Part shown: in pieces, positions 9,257 to 19,071 of the stretch
Layout of the letters: every line of letters starts with the position of its first letter
How positions within the stretch are numbered: position 1 is the stretch's first letter
Position numbers and translations under genes: made by a program
The notes under the pieces: generated by a model
Database searches by the model: none
The model's input: the letters and a program-made list of their open reading frames with translations, nothing else
Told to the model about the DNA's origin: nothing
Assembly (NCBI GenBank): GCA_029210875.1
Contig: JARGFJ010000006.1
Span: 1-52,064, forward strand
Length of the DNA: 52,064 nt
Direction of reading: 5' to 3'
Source of the DNA: Gammaproteobacteria bacterium
GTDB lineage: Bacteria > Pseudomonadota > Gammaproteobacteria > Nitrosococcales > Methylophagaceae

Positions 9257-9985
9257 ATGCGAATACCACGATTTTATTGTCCAGAACTTGAAGCGACACA
9301 AACACATTATGAGCTACCTGATGCTACGCATCGTCATGCCGTTCAAGTACTTCGTTTAAAAGCGGGCAGTGTGTTGCGCTTATTTAATGGTGCCGGCTAT
9401 GAGTGTGAGGCAACACTTGATTTTGTGTCAAAACGTGAATCAAAAGTCGTTATTAATCAAAATATTGAGAATAACAATGAATCACCATTAAAAATAAGCT
9501 TATTACAAGGCATATCACGTGGCGAACGCATGGACTATGCTTTACAAAAAGCGGTTGAACTGGGTGTAACGCGTATTGTTCCTGTCATTACTGAGCGCTG
9601 TAATGTTCAACTTTCCAATGGTCGTGCTGACAAACGATTACAACATTGGCAAGGCGTTATGGTCAGTGCCTGTGAACAAAGTGGTCGTACTATTTTGCCT
9701 GAGTTGGCAGATGTGACTGAGTTCAAGGAAGTAATTGAACAGGTTCAGGTACCATGTCGCCTCGTACTTGACCCGCTAGCTGAAACAGGATTTAGTTCGT
9801 TGGCAAAACAGGATAATGTTGCCCTGTTAATCGGGCCAGAAGGCGGGTTAACTGATGTCGAAATTGAACAAGCCAGGCAAGCTGGATTCCAAGCTGTGAA
9901 ATTTGGCCCACGAATTTTGCGTACTGAAACTGCTTCGGCAGCAGCATTAGCTATTGTACAAGCGATGTGGGGAGATTTAGGATGA
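9257..9985 (+). CDS. rsmE: 16S rRNA (uracil1498-N3)-methyltransferase
   Basis: The 242-residue protein opens with a PUA-like RNA-binding part (RIPRFYCPE, HRHAVQVLR). It continues into a SPOUT methyltransferase domain with ERMDYALQKAVELGV near 94, the trefoil-knot LLIGPEGGLTD near 195 and LGPRILRTETA-like FGPRILRTETA near 220. RsmE methylates U1498 of 16S rRNA in the decoding region of the assembled small subunit. Its stop overlaps the DUF3301 start in an ATGA arrangement, so the two are translationally coupled. Motif order and length are standard. Confidence 0.95.
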   Translation: MRIPRFYCPELEATQTHYELPDATHRHAVQVLRLKAGSVLRLFNGAGYECEATLDFVSKRESKVVINQNIENNNESPLKISLLQGISRGERMDYALQKAVELGVTRIVPVITERCNVQLSNGRADKRLQHWQGVMVSACEQSGRTILPELADVTEFKEVIEQVQVPCRLVLDPLAETGFSSLAKQDNVALLIGPEGGLTDVEIEQARQAGFQAVKFGPRILRTETASAAALAIVQAMWGDLG

Positions 9986-10293
9986 TTGATAATGGTTTAT
10001 CCATTTTGCTATTGTGTGGTTTAGCATGGTTTTGGTGGGATAGTCGTGGTGTTGCAGAACAAGCAATTGATGCTGCCAGATCAAGTTGCGAACAAGCGGG
10101 TGTGACATTTTTAAATGACACAGTTGGTTGGAAAAAACTAAGATTAAAACGTAACCGACAAGGCCGAATGCAGTTGCAGAGAACCTATTTTTTTGAATTT
10201 GCGAGTGATATGGCGCAGCGTTATCAGGGCGAAATCATTATGCTGGGTCGGCAGGTTAATAAAATTAATTTAAATGCTTATCGCATAAAGTGA
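9982..10293 (+). CDS. DUF3301 domain protein, single membrane anchor
   Basis: I use the ATG at 9982, which forms an ATGA overlap with the rsmE stop and has GGGGAG a suitable distance upstream. This gives 103 residues. A hydrophobic N-terminal helix (about residues 5-20, ILLLCGLAWFWW) is followed by a basic soluble part with RQGRMQLQRTYFFEF, the recognisable DUF3301 core. These small proteins are common next to core genes in gammaproteobacteria and have no known function. The layout predicts an inner-membrane protein with most of its mass in one compartment. It precedes the receiver-domain gene by 27 bp. Confidence 0.85.
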   Translation: MIDNGLSILLLCGLAWFWWDSRGVAEQAIDAARSSCEQAGVTFLNDTVGWKKLRLKRNRQGRMQLQRTYFFEFASDMAQRYQGEIIMLGRQVNKINLNAYRIK

Positions 10294-10320
10294 CAAAGCA
10301 GTAATATCAGGGTGAGTACC

Positions 10321-11421
10321 ATGCAAAAAACAGCGTTATTAGTAGATGATTCTCGCGTTGCTCGGATGACCTTAAAAAAACTTTTGGTTGAACATGAATT
10401 TGACGTTACCGAATTGGCTAGTGGTGAAGATGCAATAAATCATCTGCAATCGGCCGCGATGTTGCCGGATATTATCTTTATGGATGTAATGATGGACGGC
10501 ATCGATGGTTTAACCGCTACCCGTCAGATCAAAGCAAATCAGACATTTTCAGCTATTCCAGTGGTGATTTGTACGGGTAATGATACTGAAGCAGATAGAG
10601 ACAATGCGCTTGCAACAGGGGCGATGGCTGTTTTATCAAAACCACCTGCCGCTGAATCATTAGCTAATCTACTCGTTAAATTCGAACAGTTTAGAGCAGA
10701 ACAGATAGAGAATGAACCTGCGCTTGAACCCGCAACACCTCCTGAATCTGAGCCTGTTGCTGCATCACATTATGATGAGACACAGTTAGCTCAAAAAGTC
10801 ATGGCGCAAATTGAGCAAAGTCTATTGACTGAACTTAAACAAGATATGCGTAATATGGCAGAAGATATTAGTCGGCAGGTAGCGGCAGATACGGCCGAAC
10901 AGTTTGTTGGGACTGAAGTTAAAGCAAGCCTGGATAGATTAATGCCAGAGCTGACTCGACAGCTGATGGCTCAGGTAACGCAACTGACGGAGACCACAGC
11001 GGAAAATATTGCCAAACAAGCTGCGCGAGATACATTGGCCAAGTCAGCCGAAAATACTTTGCGACGTGTTGCTTCCGAATTAGATTTGGGTTCAATGGTA
11101 TTTCAGACCTTGTCTTCAGAAGGCGTATCGTGGTTGAAACATCAAGAGCAGAAGTTACAGACTCAACTAAGCCAGCAATTACAGCAAACTAGTCAAACAG
11201 CGATTAATCAAATTTTAGAGAATTCACTTGAGCAGCGGATATCACCGCTAGTGACTGCACAGGTAAATAAACTATTTGCTCAACAAGAACGAAAAGACCA
11301 GCCAGAGGATCAGGACTTTTCTGAGCCATCGGCTGCGATAGCACGTTTAAATAAACTCGTTATCGGCTTAGGTCTAGGACTTATTGCTGTGGCCGTTGCA
11401 GTAGGAGCTAGTTTTCTTTAA
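10321..11421 (+). CDS. Receiver-domain protein with helical tail and C-terminal membrane anchor
   Basis: The start at 10321 has AGGGTGAG just upstream; a GTG at 10312 would be too close to it. Residues 1-120 form a complete CheY-like receiver: VDDS acidic pair, FMDVMMDG with the phospho-acceptor Asp, ICTGND and the conserved Lys in LSKPP. Residues 150-330 are rich in Gln, Glu and Ala and likely form long helices or coiled coil. Residues 343-366 are a single hydrophobic helix ending the protein, so it should be tail-anchored in the inner membrane. There is no DNA-binding or enzymatic output domain. The receiver is probably phosphorylated by a kinase encoded elsewhere. Confidence 0.85.
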   Translation: MQKTALLVDDSRVARMTLKKLLVEHEFDVTELASGEDAINHLQSAAMLPDIIFMDVMMDGIDGLTATRQIKANQTFSAIPVVICTGNDTEADRDNALATGAMAVLSKPPAAESLANLLVKFEQFRAEQIENEPALEPATPPESEPVAASHYDETQLAQKVMAQIEQSLLTELKQDMRNMAEDISRQVAADTAEQFVGTEVKASLDRLMPELTRQLMAQVTQLTETTAENIAKQAARDTLAKSAENTLRRVASELDLGSMVFQTLSSEGVSWLKHQEQKLQTQLSQQLQQTSQTAINQILENSLEQRISPLVTAQVNKLFAQQERKDQPEDQDFSEPSAAIARLNKLVIGLGLGLIAVAVAVGASFL

Positions 11422-11434
11422 CGATGTTAACGCC

Positions 11435-12265
11435 ATGAATATAAGTCAGGCGCTCACATATGGGACAATGACATTAAAATCGTCTGATAGCCCTGAAATT
11501 GATAGTCAAGCTTTGTTATGTCATGTATTGAGATGTACGCCTACCTATCTGCATATGTGGTCAGATAAGCTGCTGACGGATCAACAACAACGCCAATTTA
11601 AGCTGTTGGTCGAACAGCGCTTAACAGGCCTGCCAGTTGCTTATGTCATTGGACTGCGTGGCTTTTGGTCGTTAGATTTGAAAGTCAGTCCTGCAACCTT
11701 AATTCCTCGTCCAGATACCGAGTTATTGGTCAGTTTGGCGTTAACGAAACTTAAGCCAGAGATGATGGTTGCTGATTTAGGTACAGGCAGTGGCGCTATT
11801 GCATTATCGATAGCGCATGAGTTGCCAGCACTACATGTCCTGGCAATGGATTTTTCACAGGCAGCGCTTGAGCTTGCACACGAAAATGCGATTGCCAACG
11901 GCTTGAGTAATGTGCATTTTTGGCAAGGCAGCTGGTTAGAGGCTGTTTCCGATAAAAGTTTAGATATGGTCGTGAGTAATCCACCGTACATTGAGCAGCA
12001 TGATCCGCATTTATCTCAAGGTGATGTCAGATTTGAACCGATTACAGCGTTAGCGTCGGGGTGTGATGGTCTGGATGATATTCGACTCATTGTCCAGCAA
12101 GCTCAACGTTGTTTGAAACCTTTGGGTTGGTTAATGGTGGAGCATGGTTATCATCAATCTGAACAAGTGCAGTTTTTGTTTAATGCCGCTGGTTTTGATA
12201 ATGTGTCCGCTCATAAAGACTTTGGTGGTCAAGATCGGGTGGTAATAGGCCAACTCACGTTATAA
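11435..12265 (+). CDS. prmC: Peptide chain release factor N5-glutamine methyltransferase
   Basis: The 276-residue protein has an N-terminal helical domain with the YVIGLRGFWS segment near 71. Its Rossmann methyltransferase domain carries DLGTGSGAIALSIA near 114 (SAM binding) and the catalytic NPPYIEQHDPHL near 183. PrmC methylates the Gln of the GGQ loop in RF1 and RF2. It usually lies next to prfA; here prfA is absent and moeB follows 33 bp downstream, a neighbour often seen in gammaproteobacteria. All expected motifs are present. Confidence 0.94.
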   Translation: MNISQALTYGTMTLKSSDSPEIDSQALLCHVLRCTPTYLHMWSDKLLTDQQQRQFKLLVEQRLTGLPVAYVIGLRGFWSLDLKVSPATLIPRPDTELLVSLALTKLKPEMMVADLGTGSGAIALSIAHELPALHVLAMDFSQAALELAHENAIANGLSNVHFWQGSWLEAVSDKSLDMVVSNPPYIEQHDPHLSQGDVRFEPITALASGCDGLDDIRLIVQQAQRCLKPLGWLMVEHGYHQSEQVQFLFNAAGFDNVSAHKDFGGQDRVVIGQLTL

Positions 12266-12298
12266 TGCACCACTACCTTTAGATAATGCCGTTATCGT

Positions 12299-13054
12299 AT
12301 GAATGATGAACAACTACTTCGTTATAGTCGTCAAATTTTATTGCCGCAGATTGATATTAATGGTCAGCAGAAATTGCTCAATAGCCATGTTTTAATTATT
12401 GGTCTTGGCGGTTTAGGCTCCCCCGTTGCTTCCTATTTAGCCGCGTCAGGTGTTGGCCATCTTATTCTGAACGATGACGATACGGTCGAGTTATCAAACT
12501 TGCAGCGTCAAGTTGTGCATGGTGAACATGATATTGGACGACCTAAAGTCGAATCAGCAAAAAACAGTGTTTTAGCAATTAATAGTGACATTTCTATCGA
12601 CACTATTGCCAGAAGACTGGATAAACAAGCACTGCTTGAGCTTGTTGCTAAGGTTGATGTTGTGGTTGATTGCAGTGATAATTTTGCGACGCGGTTTATG
12701 ATTAATGAGGTCACACAGCAATTAAAAATACCTTTGGTTTCTGGTGCTGCTATTCGCTTTGATGGACAAGTGACGGTGTATGATGCTCGACGAAAGGGCA
12801 GCGCCTGCTATCAATGCATTTATCAGGATAATGGCGAACCTTTGCAAACGTGCTCCGAAAGTGGGGTGTTATCACCACTATTAGGCATTATAGGTAGCAT
12901 GCAAGCAGTTGAAACCATCAAACTTATTACTGACGTTGGTCAGGGCTTAGCAGGACGGTTGATGATACTGGATGCATTAACGATGTCATGGCGCGAAATA
13001 ACGTTACGACAGGATCCTGATTGTCCGATTTGTCAGAAACATCAAAGTGACTAA
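12299..13054 (+). CDS. moeB: Molybdopterin-synthase adenylyltransferase (MoeB/ThiF family)
   Basis: The 251-residue E1-like enzyme has GLGGLGSPVASYL (nucleotide binding) near 35-47, NDDDTVELSNLQRQ near 59, the VVDCSDNFATR block near 121-131, and two zinc CxxC pairs, CYQCIY and CPICQK. MoeB adenylates the C-terminal Gly of MoaD for molybdopterin synthesis; ThiF and HesA relatives do the same for ThiS or other carriers. The gene neighbours prmC and pmbA and no moa or thi gene is near, so MoeB versus ThiF is decided only by overall resemblance and length. Confidence 0.87.
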   Translation: MNDEQLLRYSRQILLPQIDINGQQKLLNSHVLIIGLGGLGSPVASYLAASGVGHLILNDDDTVELSNLQRQVVHGEHDIGRPKVESAKNSVLAINSDISIDTIARRLDKQALLELVAKVDVVVDCSDNFATRFMINEVTQQLKIPLVSGAAIRFDGQVTVYDARRKGSACYQCIYQDNGEPLQTCSESGVLSPLLGIIGSMQAVETIKLITDVGQGLAGRLMILDALTMSWREITLRQDPDCPICQKHQSD

Positions 13055-13086
13055 TCACTAAAAAATACAAAGAGATAGAGCTAAAA

Positions 13087-14415
13087 ATGAATCAACCGAT
13101 TGATAATGCCTTATTAGAACAGGCTGCAGAAACAGCCTTACAGCAAGCCAAACGGCAAGGGGCTAGTGCGGCAGAAGTAGGCGTCAGTAAGAGTCAGGGC
13201 TTATCTGTGACGGTCAGACAAGGTGATGTTGAAACATTGGAATACAACAATGATACAGGCTTAGGTATTACTGTTTATTTTGGTCAAAGCAAAGCATCAG
13301 CCAGTACATCGGATCTTCGACCAGAAGCAATTGCTGATGCAGTCAAAGCCGCTAGTGGCATCGCAAAACATACCCAGGCAGATGACTATGCCGGCTTAGC
13401 CGATGCCGAATTGATGGCAACTGAATTTCCAGATTTGTCGTTGTATCATCCGTGGGATATCGATGCGGAGCAAGCGATTAGTATTGCTAGCGAATGTGAG
13501 CGAGCTGGTTTTGATGTCGATACTAGAATTAACAATTCGGAAGGCGCAAGTCTATCCAGTCATCAAGGTGGTCGGGTGTATGCCAATAGTCATGGTTTTG
13601 TTGGCAGCACCATAAGTAGTCGTCATAGTTTATCGTGCACACTTATTGCCAATGATGAGCGTGGCATGCAACGTGATTATTGGTATGACATGACGCGTGA
13701 TCCTGCCGATTTGGATAGTGCTAAACATATTGGTCAACGAGCAGCAGAAAATACGCTCAAGCGATTACATGCACGGACTGTGGATACCGGAACGTACCCC
13801 GTTATTTTTGCTGCTGACATTGCGCCATCCCTATTTGGGCAATTTATTGGTGCTATTCGTGGCGGTGCCTTATATCGCAAATCGTCATTTTTATTAGATC
13901 ATTTGGGCAAACAAATATTTCCAGACTTTATCCATATTCACGAACAGCCCTATTTATTAAAAGGTATCGGTAGCACAGCTTTTGATGGTGATGGTGTTGC
14001 GACAAAAGCCAGAGATATTATTAGCGATGGTGTTTTGCAGGGCTATGTCTTAGATAGTTATTCAGCGCGCAAATTAAATATGAAAACGACAGCTAATGCT
14101 GGCGGTGTTCACAATTTAACGATTGATAGCGGTGATCTTGATTTTGCAGGCATGCTCAAACAAATGGATAAAGGCATATTAGTGACTGAAACTATGGGCA
14201 TGGGCGTTAACATTGTTACCGGTGATTATTCTCAGGGTGCAGCTGGTTTTTGGGTTGAAAATGGTGAGATCCAATATGCGATTGATGAATTTACCATCGC
14301 CAGTAATTTGCGCGATATGTTTATGGGAATTCAGGCAGTGGCAACGGATGTGCAAAAACGAGGTAACACCAGAACTGGGTCAGTATGGATTGATGAGATG
14401 ACCGTCGCCGGCTAA
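13087..14415 (+). CDS. pmbA: Metalloprotease PmbA/TldE
   Basis: The 442-residue protein is of normal length. It has the family's early VTVRQGDVETLEYN, the central STISSRHSLSC and a C-terminal GVNIVTGDYSQGAAGFWVEN block near residues 377-396. TldE (PmbA) lacks metal ligands itself and forms a heterodimer with TldD, which carries the HExxxH site; the pair degrades unfolded peptides and matures microcin B17-type peptides and CcdA. tldD is not in this window. The gene ends the rsmE-to-pmbA run and is followed by repeat-rich DNA. Confidence 0.93.
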   Translation: MNQPIDNALLEQAAETALQQAKRQGASAAEVGVSKSQGLSVTVRQGDVETLEYNNDTGLGITVYFGQSKASASTSDLRPEAIADAVKAASGIAKHTQADDYAGLADAELMATEFPDLSLYHPWDIDAEQAISIASECERAGFDVDTRINNSEGASLSSHQGGRVYANSHGFVGSTISSRHSLSCTLIANDERGMQRDYWYDMTRDPADLDSAKHIGQRAAENTLKRLHARTVDTGTYPVIFAADIAPSLFGQFIGAIRGGALYRKSSFLLDHLGKQIFPDFIHIHEQPYLLKGIGSTAFDGDGVATKARDIISDGVLQGYVLDSYSARKLNMKTTANAGGVHNLTIDSGDLDFAGMLKQMDKGILVTETMGMGVNIVTGDYSQGAAGFWVENGEIQYAIDEFTIASNLRDMFMGIQAVATDVQKRGNTRTGSVWIDEMTVAG

Positions 14416-14711
14416 TTTTTCTGGTTAATGACTAAATCCTCTGGCCGTCGGGTTGAAAGATCAGCTTCGCAGTTACTTCGTTTCCGACCTACAAGGCTCT
14501 TAACCGTGGGGTGGACTTTATGGCCATGGATGGTAGGTATGCCGAAAATGCAGGAGCAATTTTCGGTCAGTCCAACAATTGATTCACCACAGAGGTACTT
14601 TTGTAAATTATTTTCTCTGTGCCTCTGTGCCTCTGTGCCTCTGTGCCTCTGTGATTTATTACTTTCTGTCGAGTTGAAACTCGACCTACATGACTATTCA
14701 GCGAGTTGGGA
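14416..14711. repeat. Intergenic palindromic and tandem repeats
   Basis: This gap contains no credible gene; a frame across it is made of repeat sequence. Positions 14447-14491 and 14508-14578 match, with few changes, sequence at 38799-38843 and 38710-38780. Each looks like a short inverted repeat (GTCGGGTT and CCGACC arms; TGGAC and GTCCA arms) with a longer loop. Four perfect 8-mers GCCTCTGT lie at 14621-14652, with an imperfect copy before and a reverse-complement piece near 14587. A plain hairpin GTCGAGTTGAAACTCGAC closes the block near 14669-14686. Confidence 0.8.
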
Positions 14712-15122
14712 TTATTTAATCGAGCTGTTTAGAAAGGCTAGGTAATCACCAGATTGGATATGAAATAAATTTGAGACATCACGATTAAAGATATACACCC
14801 AGGCTGAAACACTATCCCCATTTGTCAATATGACGGAGTGTAATTGTCTGATATAGTCATGTGGCGGTGCAAAGTCATCGCTGCATTCTTCATATCTATC
14901 TAATTGTTGCAAGAAAGAGTGTTGCCCACGATAAACATCGCCTATTACCTTGTCATTAGCTGATTCAGAGATAATGGCACCTGGATAGCCATCCACTTCA
15001 AATAGTTGGGCTTGTAGTTGCCCAGTCGAGATAAAGTCACACTGCTGTCGTAAATGTTGCGACATTGATGTTACTGTTTCCTGGCGCAAGGTTCCGTAAA
15101 CAAAAATAAATTCAGTAGACAT
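14712..15122 (-). CDS. Gamma-glutamylcyclotransferase-like (YtfP/GGCT) protein
   Basis: The 136-residue protein has the diagnostic N-terminal VYGTLRQ (residues 8-14), GYPGAIIS near 49 and a DVYRG motif followed by the DRYE stretch with the family's acidic residue near 75-78. The GGCT-like fold releases 5-oxoproline from gamma-glutamyl amines or peptides, but many bacterial YtfP members have no tested substrate. It stands alone, convergent to the repeat block after pmbA and preceded by a 197-bp gap. Function beyond the fold is uncertain. Confidence 0.85.
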   Translation of the reverse strand: MSTEFIFVYGTLRQETVTSMSQHLRQQCDFISTGQLQAQLFEVDGYPGAIISESANDKVIGDVYRGQHSFLQQLDRYEECSDDFAPPHDYIRQLHSVILTNGDSVSAWVYIFNRDVSNLFHIQSGDYLAFLNSSIK

Positions 15123-15175
15123 AGCTTTTTCCTTTGTTCATCGGCGGAATAGCAATCGTGTTGTCTCTGACATCA

Positions 15176-15192
15176 ACTGGCTTTAAACCAGT
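15176..15192. repeat. Small palindrome ACTGG-N7-CCAGT
   Basis: The hairpin ACTGGCTTTAAACCAGT lies in the gap between the GGCT-like and CDF genes. It has the same design (five to six bp arms around an A/T core) as the palindromes after pmbA and before the first adhesin gene. It has no T-run, so it is not a good terminator. The rest of 15123-15319 shows nothing I can name. Confidence 0.5.
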
Positions 15193-15319
15193 GTTGGTGT
15201 AGGCAAGGCAATTGTCGATTTAGTTTAGCACTTTAAGTACTAAGTTAATCTTAGATAAAACAAAAATCCAGTTTTGTTCTCTAATTTAAATCACTATCAT
15301 TTTTAGGTCTATTTTGGAC

Positions 15320-16261
<942 letters not shown>

Positions 16262-16280
16262 CAGGTTTCCGTTACAGGTT

Positions 16281-18491
16281 TTAGTGATAAGCAGCAGTTA
16301 AAATATCAGTAATATCGTTGAGTTCACCTATGGCAAACAGGCTGGTGAGCACTTCACGTATCTGTTTAACTTTATGGCTGCTATGATTTCGTATTTTCAC
16401 AAGCTGTTGGTTTAAATCATCTTGTTGTTCTAATAATACTGATTTAATTGGCGACAGACTACAGTGAAAAAAATAGAATTGCTGACAGTGTATTGCGCGA
16501 TTGATAAACACGGCTTTTTGTGCCGGTTTAGTTAATTGATAGTCGGTAGCAACGTGCCAGTTTCCACTGTTGTCACTATGGCAATATAGGCCAAATTGAA
16601 TTCGATTATCCGCCAGTTTTAATTGTTCTGATAGAACAGTAACCAGTTGCGGTAGTGCATACCAGAGTTCGGTTGGATATTTATCACTGACACTATTGGT
16701 TGCGATTGCTTGCAAAATACGTTTGTTATTGGCATCCATACCGAAATAGAGCGGAACGGCTGATAGTATTTTGCCGGCAGTATCATTGAGAACGCGTGAC
16801 TGTTGGCTAACAAAGTAACTATGGTCATTCTGTGCAAGTTGTGTTTTGTTTCGCTCAATTGCAGAGATAAAAAAGCGATTAATGCTTTCAGCGCACGCAT
16901 TGATATTACGTTCTAGCCCCAGTGTTGTGGTGCCTTGCCAATGTTCAACATGTTTAATTGTATAGGGAACCGCATTAAGTTTGACCGCCTTGGTTTGGCT
17001 TTGCCAACGGGTAAAGTTCAAATTGACATTGATTTCTGGCTCAATATCAAAGTAGCCATTTAAGCTTAATGACGCGCCTGTTACCGATACATCATTTGTT
17101 AATACATCAAATGATGTATTGTTTAAATTGAGTGTTATTGCTGTTTTAATAAAATAACGCGGATGTTTACTATTTATATACGGACAAATTGGTGATGGCT
17201 TTGGTATATGACCTTGCCATGAAACAACGTCTGGTGGCACAAACGTGTGATCTTCAGTTGTATTAACGGCAGGCATACTATTCTGGCAACTTGCACTGAT
17301 ATCGGTTAATACCGCCAAGTGTGATATTGCAGAAAGTCGATCAACCAGAGTGTCTGTGCTGTCAGTATTGAGCTCTTTTAACTGATCTAGCTCAGATTCT
17401 ATTAGACCAAGATTGAGTTTGCTTGCTTGGGTCTGAAGCAATAAAACATAAGCCTGTTTAAGTTGACTTGACCAGACCAAAGCATCAGCAATTTTGGTTT
17501 TATCCTCAGTCGGAATGACGGTGCTTTTTAAATGATTATCTTCTGGATAAACAATAAGTAAAAAACGCTGTTGATTCAGCAAGCGATCAAAAGGCACTAC
17601 AGAAAAATCGATTGCATGATTTCCCAAACGTAGGGCGTCGAATTTTTTTACTGAATTAGATACGTTAATGATTTGGATACGATCTTTAGCGTTAGTATTG
17701 GATAACCAAAACAATGGACTGGACAGTGTTGCGGTGAACAATCTTAAATAATAGTGACTGGCCAGATTGAGTAGTAAATCATCGAGATCCAAATGTTCAA
17801 GGGTATTATGCTGTTGTGACCACTTGTCGAGCCATTGAGTAATGACACTGCCATCATCTCGTTGCCGGACTAAAATGGCATAACTATGTAAGTCATCATG
17901 CTCAATTCTAAAAATAGAATAATTGACTCTAGCCATCTGTTTTGCAGAGGTGGTAGCACAAAACTCAGTAAAGTTTACAGTGACACTATCATCTTGAGAT
18001 AAGGTAAAAGCCCGCTTCATGACGATGCGAATCGAGCTGGTCGTGATATCAACTGTACTGGCATGATACAGCACATCACTAATTCGAAGTTCGATTGTCG
18101 TGGTGTAATAAATACGGGGTTCTTTTCTTGCTAGTAAGGTATCAAATGCAATGAACTGAATCGATTCTTTATCTCGCAGCACTATCGGCTTTGATTCTGA
18201 TTTCTGATGTGTTTCTGATGGTTCGCCAGGTAATGATTTAAGTGCTTTTAATAACGCTTCGTTAACCCCGATGGTATAACGTCCATTAAAGCGATCGAGT
18301 AATTGTTTGGCGAGTAGATAGGCGCGATCATCAAGATAATGGGTTAAACCGCCAAAGCTATAAGCTTGGCATTCACCCACCACCTTTCCACGTAGGTCGA
18401 TAATTTTAGTGCACGGTTTTTGTAAACGCTGTTGTTCCAGTTGTCTTAGAAAGGCGATATTGCGTTGTTTTGAATCAGCAAGATCGGCCAT
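16281..18491 (-). CDS. Large protein with two PilZ-like domains
   Basis: This 736-residue soluble protein has no signal peptide or membrane span. The first PilZ-like segment starts near residue 129 (EPRIYYTTTIEL, then a degenerate STVDITTSS). The second, near 440-535, has HPRYFIKTAITL and NDVSVTGASL, close to the RxxxR and D/N-x-S-x-x-G elements that bind cyclic di-GMP. Residues 240-400 and the C-terminal 200 are unassigned. It may be an effector that senses cyclic di-GMP, which would fit the LapA-type adhesins and the GGDEF-EAL enzyme also in the window. Binding by the first domain is doubtful because its motifs are eroded. Confidence 0.75.
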   Translation of the reverse strand: MADLADSKQRNIAFLRQLEQQRLQKPCTKIIDLRGKVVGECQAYSFGGLTHYLDDRAYLLAKQLLDRFNGRYTIGVNEALLKALKSLPGEPSETHQKSESKPIVLRDKESIQFIAFDTLLARKEPRIYYTTTIELRISDVLYHASTVDITTSSIRIVMKRAFTLSQDDSVTVNFTEFCATTSAKQMARVNYSIFRIEHDDLHSYAILVRQRDDGSVITQWLDKWSQQHNTLEHLDLDDLLLNLASHYYLRLFTATLSSPLFWLSNTNAKDRIQIINVSNSVKKFDALRLGNHAIDFSVVPFDRLLNQQRFLLIVYPEDNHLKSTVIPTEDKTKIADALVWSSQLKQAYVLLLQTQASKLNLGLIESELDQLKELNTDSTDTLVDRLSAISHLAVLTDISASCQNSMPAVNTTEDHTFVPPDVVSWQGHIPKPSPICPYINSKHPRYFIKTAITLNLNNTSFDVLTNDVSVTGASLSLNGYFDIEPEINVNLNFTRWQSQTKAVKLNAVPYTIKHVEHWQGTTTLGLERNINACAESINRFFISAIERNKTQLAQNDHSYFVSQQSRVLNDTAGKILSAVPLYFGMDANNKRILQAIATNSVSDKYPTELWYALPQLVTVLSEQLKLADNRIQFGLYCHSDNSGNWHVATDYQLTKPAQKAVFINRAIHCQQFYFFHCSLSPIKSVLLEQQDDLNQQLVKIRNHSSHKVKQIREVLTSLFAIGELNDITDILTAAYH

Positions 18492-18500
18492 AATAATCGA

Positions 18501-18773
18501 CTAGATTTTTTGCCATTCAGCATCAGTATGGGCTTTGATACTGAGCGCATGAATATCGTGTTTTAACAATGCTCTGGTGGCATCGTAAACACGTCGATGA
18601 CGTTGGATTAATGATAAGTTCATAAAAGCATCACTCACGATAGTGACAGTATAATGTCCGCCACCTGAATTCCCGGCATGGCCAGCATGTAAAGCACTAT
18701 CATCCTGAATATCAAGGTGGCTTGGTGACAGGCTTGATAATGCCTGTTCTAATTGCCTGATAGTATCGGTCAC
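18501..18773 (-). CDS. bolA: BolA family protein
   Basis: The 90-residue protein shows the BolA helix-turn-helix-like core: [18 protein letters not shown] near residues 17-34, the [16 protein letters not shown] helix near 50, and [12 protein letters not shown] at the end. BolA proteins pair with monothiol glutaredoxins through a [2Fe-2S] cluster and also act as transcription regulators of shape and biofilm genes. The start is GTG and overlaps the yciI stop as GTGA, so bolA is coupled to yciI. The yciB-yciI-bolA order is a recurring gammaproteobacterial arrangement. Confidence 0.92.
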   Translation of the reverse strand: MTDTIRQLEQALSSLSPSHLDIQDDSALHAGHAGNSGGGHYTVTIVSDAFMNLSLIQRHRRVYDATRALLKHDIHALSIKAHTDAEWQKI

Positions 18774-19069
18774 GGTAATACTTTCTTGAATGGTTTCACG
18801 ACAACCTTGGCATAGACGCCAGCTTCACTATACGGATCGGCATCTGCCCAGGCTTGGGCTTCAGTCAGATCTGAAAATTCAGCTATGACTAAACTACCAG
18901 TAAAGCCGGCATCACCAGGATTGTCACTATCAATAGCAGGATGAGGACCGGCAACAATCAAACGGCCTTGAGACTGCAACGCATTCAAACGTTCAAGATG
19001 TGCAGGGCGAGCTGCTAATCGACGGCTTAAGCTATCGTTACTATCTTCGCTAATAATGGCATATAACAT
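18770..19069 (-). CDS. yciI: YciI family protein
   Basis: This 99-residue ferredoxin-like dimeric protein has the [16 protein letters not shown] start with an early Asp, [10 protein letters not shown] near 19 carrying the conserved His, and the SLVIAEF and [12 protein letters not shown] segments near 64 and 80. The last holds the conserved DPY. YciI is a small member of the dimeric alpha-beta barrel superfamily with a putative active-site His-Asp pair; its physiological reaction is unknown. It sits 2 bp after yciB and overlaps bolA. Confidence 0.92.
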   Translation of the reverse strand: MLYAIISEDSNDSLSRRLAARPAHLERLNALQSQGRLIVAGPHPAIDSDNPGDAGFTGSLVIAEFSDLTEAQAWADADPYSEAGVYAKVVVKPFKKVLP

Positions 19070-19071
19070 CG

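Noticed and set aside
14613-14653. Tandem GCCTCTGT units considered as a CRISPR array
   Set aside because: The units are 8 bases and contiguous without spacers, and no cas gene is nearby.
14428-14745. Open frame of 105 codons after pmbA
   Set aside because: It consists of repeats shared with 38710-38843 and of the 8-mer array, has Cys-Leu runs from the tandem units, and overlaps the real GGCT-like gene.
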